Source: Halodesulfurarchaeum formicicum
GTDB taxonomy: Archaea > Halobacteriota > Halobacteria > Halobacteriales > Halobacteriaceae
Assembly (NCBI RefSeq): GCF_001886955.1
Contig: NZ_CP016804.1
Span: forward strand, 372,001 to 436,000
DNA: 64,000 nucleotides
Direction: 5' to 3'
Shown here in pieces: positions 31,728 to 41,360 of this stretch. Both the position numbers and the translations under genes were made by a program. Within the stretch, counting starts at the first letter, position 1. Each line of letters opens with the position of its first letter. The notes beneath the pieces are model-generated. The model worked only from the letters and a program-made list of their open reading frames with translations. It was not told the DNA's origin and did not search any database.

Positions 31728-31901
31728 TCACTCCTCCTCGATGAGCGCTTCGAGTTCGTCGGCACACCGGTTGATCCCGTCAGAGGCCTCGATCAGGCCC
31801 AGGCTCATCCGGTCGTCGGCCCGCTCCCGGAACTGGTCGACGAGCGTCTCGAGCTCGGCCACTGGTACCGCGTCCTCGGGCGTCTCGTCCGTGTCTGTCA
31901 T
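31728..31901 (-). CDS. 57-aa acidic helical protein
   Basis: Read from ATG at 31901: [20 protein letters not shown], then [20 protein letters not shown] and [17 protein letters not shown]. It is strongly acidic and predicted as two helices, with one Cys. Codon use is biased as in neighbours, and a start/stop pair fits between the methyltransferase and the APC promoter. The family is not recognised. A frame on the other strand over the same bases is non-haloarchaeal in composition and rejected. Confidence 0.6.
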   Translation of the reverse strand: MTDTDETPEDAVPVAELETLVDQFRERADDRMSLGLIEASDGINRCADELEALIEEE

Positions 31902-31999
31902 CAGCCATCGCTTGGACCCCTGGCTATATGAATCTGGTACTCAGTCTCCGCCGCAGGGTGTGGGTTTATGCGGCCGGCGGGCGAATTGCCCTGACACGC

Positions 32000-33409
32000 G
32001 TGGCTCCCACGGAGAACACTGCACCCGAGACCGGTGAGCCCGAGCCGGATGCAGCCTCGGGACTGTTCGATGACACGTCGGAAAACGCCGAACTGGAGCG
32101 AACCATCGGCCTGGCGGGTGGATTGACAATCGGCATCGGGACGATGATCGGGGCCGGCATCTTCGTCTTCCCCGGCCTCGCGGCCAACCGGGCCGGGCCG
32201 GCCGCCGCACTCTCCTTTGTCATCGGGGGTGTCATCGCGCTGCTCGTGGCGTTGCCGGCCTCTGAACTGGCGACGGCTATGCCCCGGAGCGGGGGTGGAT
32301 ATTTCTTCGTTTCACGCAGTCTGGGAACCGCCGCGGGGGCGATTGTCGGACTCGGTCTCTGGCTCGGCCTGGTCTTTGCCTCGGCGTTTTACCTCGTCGG
32401 CCTGGGCCACTACGCGAGTGCGGCCCTCGCCGAACTGGGGCTGGAGCTGCCGCTGAACCCAGTGATTCCCCTGGCGGTGGTCTTCGCGGCCGGGCTGACT
32501 GTGGCGAGCCTGTTCGGGACCGAGAACACCGCGAAACTCCAGAACTACATCGTCGCCGGGCTGCTCGTCATCCTCGTTGTCTTCCTCTCCTACGGTGGCC
32601 TCGACGCGCTGGGTGTCTTCGGCCGGGAGTCGGTCCCCGGCGTTTTCTTCTCCCGGGGCTACCTCCCGGTCATTTCGACGGCCGGGCTCGTTTTCACCTC
32701 CTATCTGGGCTTCGCGCAGGTCGCCACGGTGGCGGGGGACATCAAGAACCCCTCGCGGTCGCTCCCCATCGCGATGGTGGGGTCGGTAATCGTCGTGACG
32801 ATCCTCTACGTGGTGACGATCTTCGTCGCGACCAGCGCGTTCGGGGCCGATCACCTGGGGACGCTGGGCGAGACCGCCATCGTGGAGGTTGCCCGTGAGT
32901 TCCTCGGGACGCCGGGGGCGATCGCCATCCTCGTCGCCGGGATCTTCGCGACGATCTCCAGTGCGAACGCCTCGATTCTGAGCGCCTCCCGGACCGTCTA
33001 TGCCCTGAGCCGGGACGCCCTGCTCCCGGATCGGGCGAGTAGGATCAACCTGCGCTATGGCACGCCCCACATCGCGTTGCTTGCCGCTGGGGGCCCGATT
33101 CTGCTGCTCGCGGCGACCGGCCAGGTGGCAATCCTCGCGGAGGTCGCCTCCTTCCTTCACCTGATCATGTACGGGCTCATCGCCATCGCGGTGATCGTTT
33201 TGCGACGGGACCAGCCGTCCTGGTACGATCCGACTTACGAGATGCCCGGCGTCCCGGTCCTCCCGGGGATCGCTGCGGTCGCGAGCTTCGGCCTGGCGCT
33301 GGCGATGCAGCCCGGTGCGATCGTTATTGGGGTAGTGGTCATGGCCGTCTCGTATGGCTGGTATCGCTACTACGCGAACACGGTCGACCTGAAAGGAGCG
33401 TTCAACTGA
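32000..33409 (+). CDS. APC-superfamily amino acid/cation transporter
   Basis: About 469 residues with twelve membrane segments. The APC signature [19 protein letters not shown] is in TM1, and [20 protein letters not shown] follows TM6. It ends in a short cytoplasmic tail. The start is uncertain. A TATA box (CTATAT, 31924-31929) lies upstream, and in-frame GTG codons are at 31958 and 32000; the ATG at 31928 overlaps the TATA box so is unlikely. The stop overlaps the UspA ATG, so transporter and stress protein form an operon, a common haloarchaeal pairing. Confidence 0.88.
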   Translation: MAPTENTAPETGEPEPDAASGLFDDTSENAELERTIGLAGGLTIGIGTMIGAGIFVFPGLAANRAGPAAALSFVIGGVIALLVALPASELATAMPRSGGGYFFVSRSLGTAAGAIVGLGLWLGLVFASAFYLVGLGHYASAALAELGLELPLNPVIPLAVVFAAGLTVASLFGTENTAKLQNYIVAGLLVILVVFLSYGGLDALGVFGRESVPGVFFSRGYLPVISTAGLVFTSYLGFAQVATVAGDIKNPSRSLPIAMVGSVIVVTILYVVTIFVATSAFGADHLGTLGETAIVEVAREFLGTPGAIAILVAGIFATISSANASILSASRTVYALSRDALLPDRASRINLRYGTPHIALLAAGGPILLLAATGQVAILAEVASFLHLIMYGLIAIAVIVLRRDQPSWYDPTYEMPGVPVLPGIAAVASFGLALAMQPGAIVIGVVVMAVSYGWYRYYANTVDLKGAFN

Positions 33410-34152
33410 TGACAGACAGACCCACCGTCCTGGTGCCAATCGAAGTACTCGAAGGCGAATCGATTCCCGAAGGAGTGCCGGCCCTGCTGGCGGCGGCTCA
33501 CGTTCTGGTGCTTGGCTATCACGAGGTGCCGGAACAGACCGCCACCGAACAGGCGAGCGAACAGTACGAAGGTCGGGCGACCGAGCGCCTGAACGAGTTC
33601 GCGAAGATGTTCGAGGACGCGGGTGCGACCGTCGAGACACGACTCGTGTTCACCCACGAGCGCCAGCAGACGATCAACCGGGTGATCCTGGAGACGGACA
33701 GTCGGGCTGTACTGGTGCCGGGTTCCGTCTCGGCTGTCGAGGATGTCCTGGTCGCGGTTGGCGGCACCGTCAGTCTCGATCGAATCGCCGAGGTCGTGGG
33801 CGGGCTTTTCGGGGGCGGCTCGGCCCGGATCACGCTCTATCACGCGACCGGGGGCGAGGAGTCGAATCGGTCGGTCTCCGAACTCCTGGATGCGCTCGAA
33901 GATCAACTCCTCGAGGCTGGTGTCGGCTCCCATCAGATCCAGACGCTCGTCGAACAGCGCGATCGGCCACTCGCCGCGATCGAGTCGGCGGCGGAAGACT
34001 ACGACGTGGTGGTCATGGGCGAGACCGATCCCTCGGTCGCGACGTTCGTCTTCGGGATGCCCCACGATCAGGTCGCTTCGCAGTTTCTCGGCCCGGTGCT
34101 GGTCGTCCAGCGCCCGCCGCCCGAGCCCGACAGCGACAAGACACAGCGTTAA
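33409..34152 (+). CDS. Universal stress protein, two UspA-like halves
   Basis: 247 residues. The first half resembles a USP fold (TVLVPIEVLEG, ILETDSRAVLVPGSVSAVEDVLV). The second half has DVVVMGETDPSV and a C-terminal GPVLVVQRP. The canonical G-2x-G-9x-G nucleotide loop is not complete. It is translationally coupled to the APC transporter (ATGA overlap), suggesting regulation of that transporter, an inference supported by similar APC-UspA pairs. Confidence 0.83.
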   Translation: MTDRPTVLVPIEVLEGESIPEGVPALLAAAHVLVLGYHEVPEQTATEQASEQYEGRATERLNEFAKMFEDAGATVETRLVFTHERQQTINRVILETDSRAVLVPGSVSAVEDVLVAVGGTVSLDRIAEVVGGLFGGGSARITLYHATGGEESNRSVSELLDALEDQLLEAGVGSHQIQTLVEQRDRPLAAIESAAEDYDVVVMGETDPSVATFVFGMPHDQVASQFLGPVLVVQRPPPEPDSDKTQR

Positions 34153-34204
34153 TACGACCTGCCGGAGGAGTCTTCGATAAGACACCACTGGTGTCGATTC
34201 GAAC

Positions 34205-35545
34205 ATGGCGGAGGAATACGACCTTATCATCGTCGGCGGGGGCATCAGCGGGGCATCGCTACTGTACGCCGTCTCGAAGTTCTCCGATATCGAGCACGTG
34301 GCGCTGTTCGAGAAGGAAGCCGAGATCGGCGCGATCAACACCTATCACACGAACAACTCACAGACCCTCCACTTCGGGGACATCGAGACGAACTACACCC
34401 TGGAGAAGGCCGAGTCCGTCAAGGAGGGGGCCGAAACCCTGGCGGGTTATCTCGAGGCGACCGACCCCGAGCGGACCATGTACGACCGCCGCTCCAAGAT
34501 GGTCATCGCGGTCGGCGAGGAAGAAGTCGATCGGCTGGAACGCCGCTATCACGAGAAGGGATTTGGCGACCTCTACCCGAAACTCGAACTGATCGGGCGA
34601 GAGCGCATTGCGGAACTCGAACCGGCCGTGGTCGAGGGCCGCGATCCGTCGGTCGAAATTCGGGCGCTTTACACCCCGGACGGCTACGTCGTCGATTACG
34701 GGGAGACAGCCCAATCGCTCGTCGCCGAGGCCACGGAGTCGACCGGCGTCGACGTGTACACCGACACGCCGGTCGAGGGGATCGTCGAGACCGCGGATGG
34801 CTATGCGGTCCGGACGAGTGCCGGTACGGCAATGGCGGAGGGCATCGTGGTGAGTGCGGGCTCACACAGCCTCCAGTTCGCCAAGCAACTCGGGTACGGC
34901 GAGGACATGGCGCTGTTGCCCATCGCGGGGAGTTTCTTCCTGGCCGAGGACTTCCTCAACGGGAAGGTCTACACGCTCCAGATGGCGAAGTTGCCCTTCG
35001 CGGCGGTCCACGGCGACGCTGACGTGCACGACGCCTCGGTCACCAGATTCGGCCCGACCGCGAAGCCGGTCCCGGCCCTCGAACGTGGGGAACTCTCCAC
35101 GGTCGGGGACTTCTTCGACGTGTTCGGCCTCGACCTGGATTCCTTCCTGAGCTACGCCAACATCCTCGCCGACAAGGTCCTGCTGCCCTACGTGCTCCGA
35201 AACCTGGTCTATGACCTCCCGGAGATCGGCGAGCGGGCCTTCCTGCCACACGTCCAGAAGGTCGTTCCAGGTGCCACCCTCGATGACATCGAGCCCGCCC
35301 GTGGCTATGGTGGCATCCGGCCACAGATCGTCGACACGTCGGCTCGCAGTCTGGACATGGGTGAGGCGACGATCGAGGGCGAGGACATCATCTTCAACAT
35401 CACGCCCTCGCCCGGGGCCTCGACCTGCCTGAAGAACGCCCGTCGGGACGCCCAGTCGGTCGTGTCGTTCCTCGATGGGGACTACACCTTCGACGCCGAG
35501 GCCTTCGATCAGGCGACCATCGAGAACTTCCCCCGCGGGACGTAG
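34205..35545 (+). CDS. FAD-dependent oxidoreductase, malate:quinone-oxidoreductase-like
   Basis: 446 residues. The FAD-binding GGGISGA is at 11-17 and the C-terminal half ends with ITPSPGASTCLKNA. NTYHTNNSQTLHFGDIETNYT resembles the Mqo sequence around its NNAGTGHS motif. Family role: oxidises malate (or another 2-hydroxy acid) at the membrane and reduces quinone, feeding the respiratory chain. An L-2-hydroxyglutarate oxidase-like role is an alternative. Confidence 0.8.
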   Translation: MAEEYDLIIVGGGISGASLLYAVSKFSDIEHVALFEKEAEIGAINTYHTNNSQTLHFGDIETNYTLEKAESVKEGAETLAGYLEATDPERTMYDRRSKMVIAVGEEEVDRLERRYHEKGFGDLYPKLELIGRERIAELEPAVVEGRDPSVEIRALYTPDGYVVDYGETAQSLVAEATESTGVDVYTDTPVEGIVETADGYAVRTSAGTAMAEGIVVSAGSHSLQFAKQLGYGEDMALLPIAGSFFLAEDFLNGKVYTLQMAKLPFAAVHGDADVHDASVTRFGPTAKPVPALERGELSTVGDFFDVFGLDLDSFLSYANILADKVLLPYVLRNLVYDLPEIGERAFLPHVQKVVPGATLDDIEPARGYGGIRPQIVDTSARSLDMGEATIEGEDIIFNITPSPGASTCLKNARRDAQSVVSFLDGDYTFDAEAFDQATIENFPRGT

Positions 35546-35587
35546 GCAAACAGAATTCCTTTGGCAGTACCCGAGTAAATCCCGGCT

Positions 35588-37060
35588 GTGGGATCGTTCA
35601 GAAACACCATCCGGGGAGCCCTCCGTAACCCGATGCGAGCCCTGCTCGTACTCATCGGGTCGGTTCTGGCCAGGCTCGGCCTCATCACGAAAGAGCGGGC
35701 CGAAAAGACCGTCGAGTTGGCCTGGCCGCGCATTCTCACCGGCATCGCCCGGATGTCGAAAAACGCCGCCGACGTGGCGATGGTGGGGATCGCCCTCGAC
35801 GCGGCCGCGATCAACGGCGTGGGGTTCGCGACGCCCTACTGGGGGATCGCGTTCAGCCTGGGCGGCGGGCTGGCCGCGGGGACGATCGCGCTCGTCTCCC
35901 AGCGCTACGGCGCTGAACGCTTCGACCAGCTCGGCCAGGCGATCAGATCGAGTGCGGCCCTGCTGATCGCGATCACCATTCCGGTGGCGGTCACCTTCGC
36001 GCTCGTTCCCGAAGCCCTGGTCTCCGTACTCACGGACTCACCCGCCGAAATCGATTACGGCGCCCGCTACCTCCGTATTCTCGCCCTCGGCGTGCCCTTC
36101 GCCTCGCTGAACCTCATCGGGAGCCGGGCGCTCATCGGGGCCGACGACGCCTGGATCCCGATGCTGTTGCGCGGATCCGGGGCCATCGCGAACGTCCTGC
36201 TCAACGCCGTGTTCATCTTCGGACTCGGGATGGGCGTCGAAGGGGCGGCCTGGGGGAGTGTGCTCGCGAACGTGTTCGTCGCGGCCTCCCTGGCGATCGG
36301 ACTCGCCAGAGGTGGGTTACCCGGCGTCGGGGCCTTCCCCGTCCAGGTCAATCCCGTCGGCCGGTACGTCCATCTGGACACCTTCCGGGACCTGATCTCG
36401 ATCGGGTTACCGGTGATCGGCCGCAATTCGGTCTGGACGGTCGCTCGGTTCCCGACCCTGGCCTTCGTCAGCATGTTCGGCACCCAGGTCACGGCGGCCT
36501 ACATCATCACCCGCCGGATCTGGGGCGTGATGAACACGCCGGGGTGGGGCTTTGGCCTCGCCGCGAGCAGTCTCGTCGGCCAGGAACTCGGTCAGGGCAA
36601 CGAATCGACGGCCGAATCTTTCGGGTTCGAGATCACCCGGTTCTCGGTCGCGACCTACGCCGTGGCGGGTGGGGCGATCGCCCTCTTTGCCGAACCGATC
36701 GTCATGCTCTTCATGGGTTCGGGATCCGACCCGTCGATCGCCATCGCGGTGCCGATGGTCTACGTGGCCGCCCTCGCGATCGTCCCCCAGGGCGTGACGA
36801 GCACCATCGCTGGAGCCCTCGACGCGACCGGGGACACCCGCTGGCCCTTCTATAGCCGGGCCCTTGGTATGTTCGGGTTCTCGATTCCGCTGGTCTATCT
36901 GGGCGCGACGACCCCACTCGGTATCTGGGGCATTTACCTCTCCTTCTTCGGCGAGACGACCGTCTCGGGGGTCATCAACTACTACCGGTTCAAGACGGGC
37001 AAGTGGAAGGCGATCAGTCGGGGGTATCGGCCCGAAACGGCTGGTACCGTCGACGATTAA
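35588..37060 (+). CDS. MATE-family efflux transporter
   Basis: 490 residues, about twelve membrane segments in two similar halves; LAWPRILTGIARMSKNAADVAMVG is the usual MATE opening. A characteristic second-half segment is GWGFGLAASSLVGQELGQGN. It exports organic cations or drugs using Na+ or H+. The start is GTG at 35588. The last codons overlap the convergent PPOX gene by four bases. Confidence 0.9.
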   Translation: MGSFRNTIRGALRNPMRALLVLIGSVLARLGLITKERAEKTVELAWPRILTGIARMSKNAADVAMVGIALDAAAINGVGFATPYWGIAFSLGGGLAAGTIALVSQRYGAERFDQLGQAIRSSAALLIAITIPVAVTFALVPEALVSVLTDSPAEIDYGARYLRILALGVPFASLNLIGSRALIGADDAWIPMLLRGSGAIANVLLNAVFIFGLGMGVEGAAWGSVLANVFVAASLAIGLARGGLPGVGAFPVQVNPVGRYVHLDTFRDLISIGLPVIGRNSVWTVARFPTLAFVSMFGTQVTAAYIITRRIWGVMNTPGWGFGLAASSLVGQELGQGNESTAESFGFEITRFSVATYAVAGGAIALFAEPIVMLFMGSGSDPSIAIAVPMVYVAALAIVPQGVTSTIAGALDATGDTRWPFYSRALGMFGFSIPLVYLGATTPLGIWGIYLSFFGETTVSGVINYYRFKTGKWKAISRGYRPETAGTVDD

Positions 37061-37446
37061 TAGACGGTGTAACTGGCGGTGCCCACGTCGATTTTGACCA
37101 GCGTGTTCTCGCTGTAAGCGTCGGGTTCGGCCCCGTACTTGGCGTTGATCTCTCTGCGAACCCGTCGCTCTTCGGCCGTATCATCGATTATTTCGGCCGT
37201 CCCGAGGAGAGTCACCATCCACTCCGGGGTGCCGGCGTCGGCCTTCTGGACGGCGAGTGAGACCCTGGGATTCTCTCGGATGTTCGCGAGTTTTCGGCCG
37301 GTGGTCGTCAACTCGATCACGCCGTCGGCATATTGGTACCAGAGCGGGGCGACGTGGGGCTTGTCCTCGACACTGGTCGCCAGAAACCCAGCCAGTGGCT
37401 CGGATTCGAGCAAGCGTTCGGCTTCGTCGGGAACCTGGTCGCTCAT
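37057..37446 (-). CDS. Pyridoxamine 5'-phosphate oxidase-like flavin/F420 protein
   Basis: 129 residues. The split-barrel pattern is GFLATSVEDKPHVAPLWYQY and ELTTTGRKLANIRENPRVSLAV, ending KIDVGTASYTVY. Such PPOX-class proteins bind FMN or F420 and reduce unknown substrates. The size is typical. No partner gene is evident; the aIF1A gene is upstream on the same strand with a 66-base gap. Confidence 0.88.
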   Translation of the reverse strand: MSDQVPDEAERLLESEPLAGFLATSVEDKPHVAPLWYQYADGVIELTTTGRKLANIRENPRVSLAVQKADAGTPEWMVTLLGTAEIIDDTAEERRVRREINAKYGAEPDAYSENTLVKIDVGTASYTVY

Positions 37447-37512
37447 ACTGTGGCTTTGTCACACAGCCTCAAAATCACTCCGCCCCTGGCAATCCCGGCC
37501 GCCGGTCCGTGC

Positions 37513-37797
37513 TCAGTCGATGTGCCCTTCGCGCTGAAGCTGCTCGGCGTCGGCATCGCTGTACCGCCACTCGATGTCGCCCTTCTCGTCCTGCCAGTCC
37601 CACGGATCGATGAGAACCACGTCGTCCTTTTCGATCCAGGTCCGATACTTCATTCGGCCGGGAATCCGGCCGAGACGGGTCTCACCGTCCGCACAGCGGA
37701 CCCGGACGTGGTTTCCACCGAGGTGTTGTGTTACGACGCCGAACTGCTCGGACCCCGAGGGCATTCGGAGGTCCTTTTCCTCTCGTTGTTCAGTCAC
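37513..37797 (-). CDS. eif1A: Translation initiation factor aIF1A
   Basis: 94 residues. The S1/OB fold reads QFGVVTQHLGGNHVRVRCADGETRLGRIPGRMKYRTWIEKDDVVLIDPWDW, the typical eIF1A core. It supports start-codon scanning and subunit joining. Haloarchaea often have more than one aIF1A; which paralogue this is cannot be told. Confidence 0.96.
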   Translation of the reverse strand: MTEQREEKDLRMPSGSEQFGVVTQHLGGNHVRVRCADGETRLGRIPGRMKYRTWIEKDDVVLIDPWDWQDEKGDIEWRYSDADAEQLQREGHID

Positions 37798-37893
37798 GTC
37801 AGTATTTCGGGGCCCGAGCGGGATAAAGCCATCTGAGGGGGCGTGCTACCATCGCCCAGAGTGATTTTTACGCCCGCAGAAAAATCGGGAGAT

Positions 37894-38997
37894 ATGGACC
37901 CCATTGCCGTGGTTGGTGGCGGCGTCGTCGGGACGAGCATCGCGGCGGCCCTCGCCGAGCAGGATCTGCCGGTTCGACTGTACGAGAAAGACTCCCTGGG
38001 TGCGGGGACGACCTCGAAGTCCATGGCCATCTTCTTCTGGCACCAGGACGACCCGAACGGGACCGAACACCGGTTTCGGGAACGGGCCTGGGAGACCTAC
38101 GGTCCGCTGATCGAGGCTGGCACCCTGGAGTTCACGCAGGTCGGGACCCTGGAGACGGCTCCGGAACTGACAGACGTGCCCGCGGTCCGTGCGGTCTGGA
38201 AAGGAATGCAGGAGCTTGGGGTCGAGACCGAGTGGCTCGAACCCGAAGCCCTGGCGGCGAAGGGACTCGATCCCGAGGCCTTCGAAGGGGCGCTTTTCGT
38301 CCCGGCGGACGGCTTTCTCGATCCCTCCGAGATCATCCAGCACTTCACCGACCGCGCCACCGAGGGCCCGGCGACCATCGAGACGGGTGTCGAAATCACC
38401 GACATCCACACCGAGGACGGGCGCGTGACAGCCATCGAAACCTCCGACGGGACCGAGTCCGTCAGCGGCGTGGTGAACGCGGCGGGGCCGTGGGCCCCCC
38501 AGATCAACGACCTCGTGGGCGTGGACCTGCCACTCCGACACACTCGCGGACCGATCGTCGTTCTCTCCCGCGAGGCGGAGTTCTCCCTGCCCTTCATGAT
38601 TCTCCGGAACGAGCACTACTTCCGCGAGGACGGCCGGAACCAGGCCTTCGGTGGCCGGTTCGATACGAGCTACGAGACGGCCGAGCAGTTCGACCCGGAC
38701 GCGAACCACACGGTCGATCAGACGTTCTACCTCGACATCGCGGGCGAGATCGAACAGTCCGTTCCCCGGCTGGCGGACGCCGAGATCGTGAACGACTGGG
38801 TCGGGTTCCGAACGATCACCCCGGACGGCCGGCCCTTCGTGGGCGAGACAGCCGTCGAGGGCTTCTACACGGCAGTCGGGATGTCAGGATACGGCGTCAC
38901 GCGCGCCCCGTTCGTGGGCGAGTTGCTCGCCGATCAGATCGCCGGCGAGCCCGTCGACTCGGAACTCGCCGACTGGGTCGCTCCCGATCGAGTGTAA
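37894..38997 (+). CDS. FAD-dependent oxidoreductase (DAO/glycine-sarcosine oxidase type)
   Basis: 367 residues. The FAD motif is VVGGGVVGTS (Gly8, Gly10, Gly13) and YEKDSLGAGTTSKS follows. WHQDDPNG sits where other DAO enzymes have GGxR. A C-terminal GMSGYGVTRAPFVGELLAD closes the FAD site. It oxidises an amine or amino acid not identifiable here. A GATTTTTACG promoter box lies 27 bases before the ATG, fitting a leaderless transcript. Confidence 0.88.
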   Translation: MDPIAVVGGGVVGTSIAAALAEQDLPVRLYEKDSLGAGTTSKSMAIFFWHQDDPNGTEHRFRERAWETYGPLIEAGTLEFTQVGTLETAPELTDVPAVRAVWKGMQELGVETEWLEPEALAAKGLDPEAFEGALFVPADGFLDPSEIIQHFTDRATEGPATIETGVEITDIHTEDGRVTAIETSDGTESVSGVVNAAGPWAPQINDLVGVDLPLRHTRGPIVVLSREAEFSLPFMILRNEHYFREDGRNQAFGGRFDTSYETAEQFDPDANHTVDQTFYLDIAGEIEQSVPRLADAEIVNDWVGFRTITPDGRPFVGETAVEGFYTAVGMSGYGVTRAPFVGELLADQIAGEPVDSELADWVAPDRV

Positions 38998-39663
38998 TCA
39001 GGCCGATCGGTGGACGATATCGGGGAGTTCGGCGAGTGACTCGATCTCGTAGGTGGGTGGGACAGCGAGTTCGGTCTCGGCCCGGTGATCCCGCCGGATG
39101 AACACCGAATCGACCCCGGCCGCCCGGGCGGCCTGTACGTCCGACTCGCTGTCACCGACGAAAAGCGGGTTTTCGGCTCCCAAATCGCCGATCGCCAGGT
39201 CGAGGTAGTGCGGGTCGGGTTTCTTCCGTGCGAGACTCTCCGGTTCCATCTCCCGCCCGTAGACGGTCTCGAAGTAGTGGCCGATGTCGTGTTGCTCCAG
39301 GATCGCCGCGACGGTGCGGTGCTGGTTCGAACTGACGATGCCAAGCGGGCGATCGATGGCGTCGAGAGCCTCGAAGTCCCGGTAGAGGGCCTTTCGGCCC
39401 GCTCTAACTTCCCGTTCCTGCACCAGCGAGGAGCGCATGTCCCGGCGGTACCAGAGCGGACGTGGGGCCAGGCCGTATCGATCGGAGACGGACTGGAGGA
39501 TCTCGGGGGTGACCCCGTAGATCAGCTGCTCCACGTCCTCGGGGTCGGGATCGGCGACGCCCATGTCCTGGAACGCCCCGCGGACGGCCCGGACCATGAC
39601 CGATCGGTCGGTCATGGTGGTGAGCACGCCGTCGTTGTCGAGGACGACCGCGTCGTAGGTCAT
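38998..39663 (-). CDS. HAD-superfamily hydrolase
   Basis: 221 residues from ATG at 39663. Motif I is VVLDNDGVLTT (Asp9, Asp11); motif II is LGIVSSNQ; Lys is in ARKKPDPHYL; motif IV is FVGDSESDVQAA. Phosphoglycolate phosphatase-like. Convergent and directly abutting the flavoprotein. Transcribed downstream of TFS. Confidence 0.87.
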   Translation of the reverse strand: MTYDAVVLDNDGVLTTMTDRSVMVRAVRGAFQDMGVADPDPEDVEQLIYGVTPEILQSVSDRYGLAPRPLWYRRDMRSSLVQEREVRAGRKALYRDFEALDAIDRPLGIVSSNQHRTVAAILEQHDIGHYFETVYGREMEPESLARKKPDPHYLDLAIGDLGAENPLFVGDSESDVQAARAAGVDSVFIRRDHRAETELAVPPTYEIESLAELPDIVHRSA

Positions 39664-39706
39664 TTGCCGTTGGTACAGCGTGCCCGCGGAAAACGGTTTC
39701 GCGGTG

Positions 39707-40027
39707 TCAGGCGTACTCGCGCCAGCGGTGCCCACACTCCTTGCACTTGAAGAATCGCGTCGGTGGTTCGTCCGCGGAACCGGTCTGCTTGATGGTGTAC
39801 CAGGCCTCCTCGTGACCACATTCGGGACACTCGATTTCCGCGGTGGGCTTGCCCTCGAAGTTCATGCCCGCCTCGGTCTCGATGACGTCACTCTCGTCCT
39901 GTTCCTCGGTCGAGACGTACTGTTCGGCCATTGTTTCGTCCCGGGGCTCCTCGTGCCCGCAACTCGAACAGACCATCACGCCGTCCTCGGCGTGCATCAT
40001 TGACCCGCACTCGGGACAGAACTGCAT
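39707..40027 (-). CDS. tfs: Transcription factor S (TFS, RPA12/TFIIS-like)
   Basis: 106 residues. The N-terminal zinc ribbon has CPECGSMM and CSSCG; the C-terminal TFIIS-like ribbon has CPECGHEEAWY and CKECGHRWREY. The hairpin TGSADEPPT carries the acidic Asp-Glu pair that stimulates RNA polymerase transcript cleavage. It rescues stalled polymerase. It lies downstream of two uncharacterised Cys-containing proteins on the same strand (34-base gap). Confidence 0.96.
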   Translation of the reverse strand: MQFCPECGSMMHAEDGVMVCSSCGHEEPRDETMAEQYVSTEEQDESDVIETEAGMNFEGKPTAEIECPECGHEEAWYTIKQTGSADEPPTRFFKCKECGHRWREYA

Positions 40028-40061
40028 ACTCGCCCTAGGGCCCCGGGTCCCAAAAGTCCGA

Positions 40062-40550
40062 TTACTCCTCGCTTCGCTTCGTTTCGCCCTCCGGCCCGAC
40101 CATCGGACAGGCCGAAACCCGGACGTGTCCCACGTCGACGAGTTCGTGGATGGTCGTCCCCTCGTGTGTACACTGGAGGGCCGGCGGGTCGGCGAGGAAC
40201 TCACAGCGCTCGCAGATCCGCTTCGAGATGACCAGCGTCGAGTCCGCGCCCGATTCGGCCGTGAACTGCCCTTCGCCGGCGTCGGCGTCCATCAACAGGT
40301 CGGCCCAGACACCCGCCGAGTCGATGGGTTCGACGTCCTCCTCGATGAACGCGCCCGACACGTCCGTCTCGGTGTCCTCGTTCTGCTGACGAACCGTGTC
40401 CCGGAGTCCCGACAGGGGGGTGTCGTCGTCCCTGGTGCTCGATTCCGTCGGTTCCCCGTCGAGTTCGGATCGCAACTCCGAGAGTGGAATCGAGTCCGGC
40501 TCGGCCTCCGCTTTGGCGTCCCGTTCTGTCTTCTCTTCAGTGTCCGTCAT
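40062..40550 (-). CDS. Haloarchaeal protein with C-terminal Cys module
   Basis: 162 residues. The first ~80 are acidic, Ser/Thr-rich and probably disordered. The C-terminal half has ICERCEFLADPPALQC followed by THEGT and SACPMV, so four cysteines and one or two His may hold a metal. Overlaps the upstream coiled-coil gene by four bases (ATGA), so they are coupled. No recognised family; close to TFS. Confidence 0.7.
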   Translation of the reverse strand: MTDTEEKTERDAKAEAEPDSIPLSELRSELDGEPTESSTRDDDTPLSGLRDTVRQQNEDTETDVSGAFIEEDVEPIDSAGVWADLLMDADAGEGQFTAESGADSTLVISKRICERCEFLADPPALQCTHEGTTIHELVDVGHVRVSACPMVGPEGETKRSEE

Positions 40551-41239
40551 CGGTCCTCACCGTCTTCGGTCCAGTCCAGTGCCGAGCGGGGTTCCTCGGA
40601 GTCCTCCGCATCCGCGGTCAACGTGTCCAGGTCGGGCGCCGCGGCTTCGGTGCCGCCTTCCAGGGCCGGCCGGTCGCCCGTTTCGAGGACGGAGGTGCCG
40701 AAAAAGCCCGGGTTCGCATCGAGCGTGTGGAAGTTCGCCCCGCAACTCGGGCAGGTCCCGTCGCTCAGGAGCGCGATGTCCACTTTCGTGTTGCAGTCCT
40801 GGCACTTGGCGGTTCGAACCCCCCGTGCCGCCGCGGTCTGCTTGAGGTGGTCGGCCCTGGCCCGGCGCTGCTCCCGCTCGGCGACGGTTTCGAGGGTCCG
40901 CTTCATGGAACGAACCGCCTGTCCCAGGGTTTGAACGTCCGCCTCCAGGTCCGCAGTCCGGTCGAATAACGTCTCCAGGATCTCCTCGAAGTTCTCGAAC
41001 CCGCCGTCGAGTTTCGACTCGGTTTGCTCTACGGCCGATCGAACTGCCTCCAGATCCGACTCCAGGGCGGTGAGCCGGGCCGCGAGCTCCTCGTGATCGT
41101 GCTCGGCCGCGGCCTTCCGGTCCGTCTCGCGTTTGACCTGGACGATCCGGTCGCGAACGTCCTCTATCTTCTGCGCCGTGTCTGATTCCAGGGTCTCGAC
41201 CCGCTCGTGGAGCGCTTCGAGATCTTGCTCCGCGGTCAT
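40547..41239 (-). CDS. Coiled-coil protein with central zinc ribbon
   Basis: 230 residues. Residues 1-130 form a long coiled coil (heptads from LEALHERVETLESD through AVRSMKRTLETVAERE). A CQDCNTKVDIALLSDGTCPSC zinc ribbon follows around residues 144-164, and the rest is acidic and Ala-rich. It may bridge complexes. Coupled to the 162-aa protein and upstream of TFS. Function unknown. Confidence 0.72.
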   Translation of the reverse strand: MTAEQDLEALHERVETLESDTAQKIEDVRDRIVQVKRETDRKAAAEHDHEELAARLTALESDLEAVRSAVEQTESKLDGGFENFEEILETLFDRTADLEADVQTLGQAVRSMKRTLETVAEREQRRARADHLKQTAAARGVRTAKCQDCNTKVDIALLSDGTCPSCGANFHTLDANPGFFGTSVLETGDRPALEGGTEAAAPDLDTLTADAEDSEEPRSALDWTEDGEDR

Positions 41240-41360
41240 AGGTCACTCCAGCAGACAAATGATTGCCCGTCTACCCGCCGCGGTCGTTCCAGGAGACGGC
41301 GCTGACTCATTCTCGTCACTGGATTTGTGGCTTGGGGGCATAAAGATGCCCCACGCGGCA

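Noticed and set aside
31928-31999. ATG at 31928 as APC start
   Set aside because: It overlaps the TATA box CTATAT (31924-31929); a downstream GTG is more likely.
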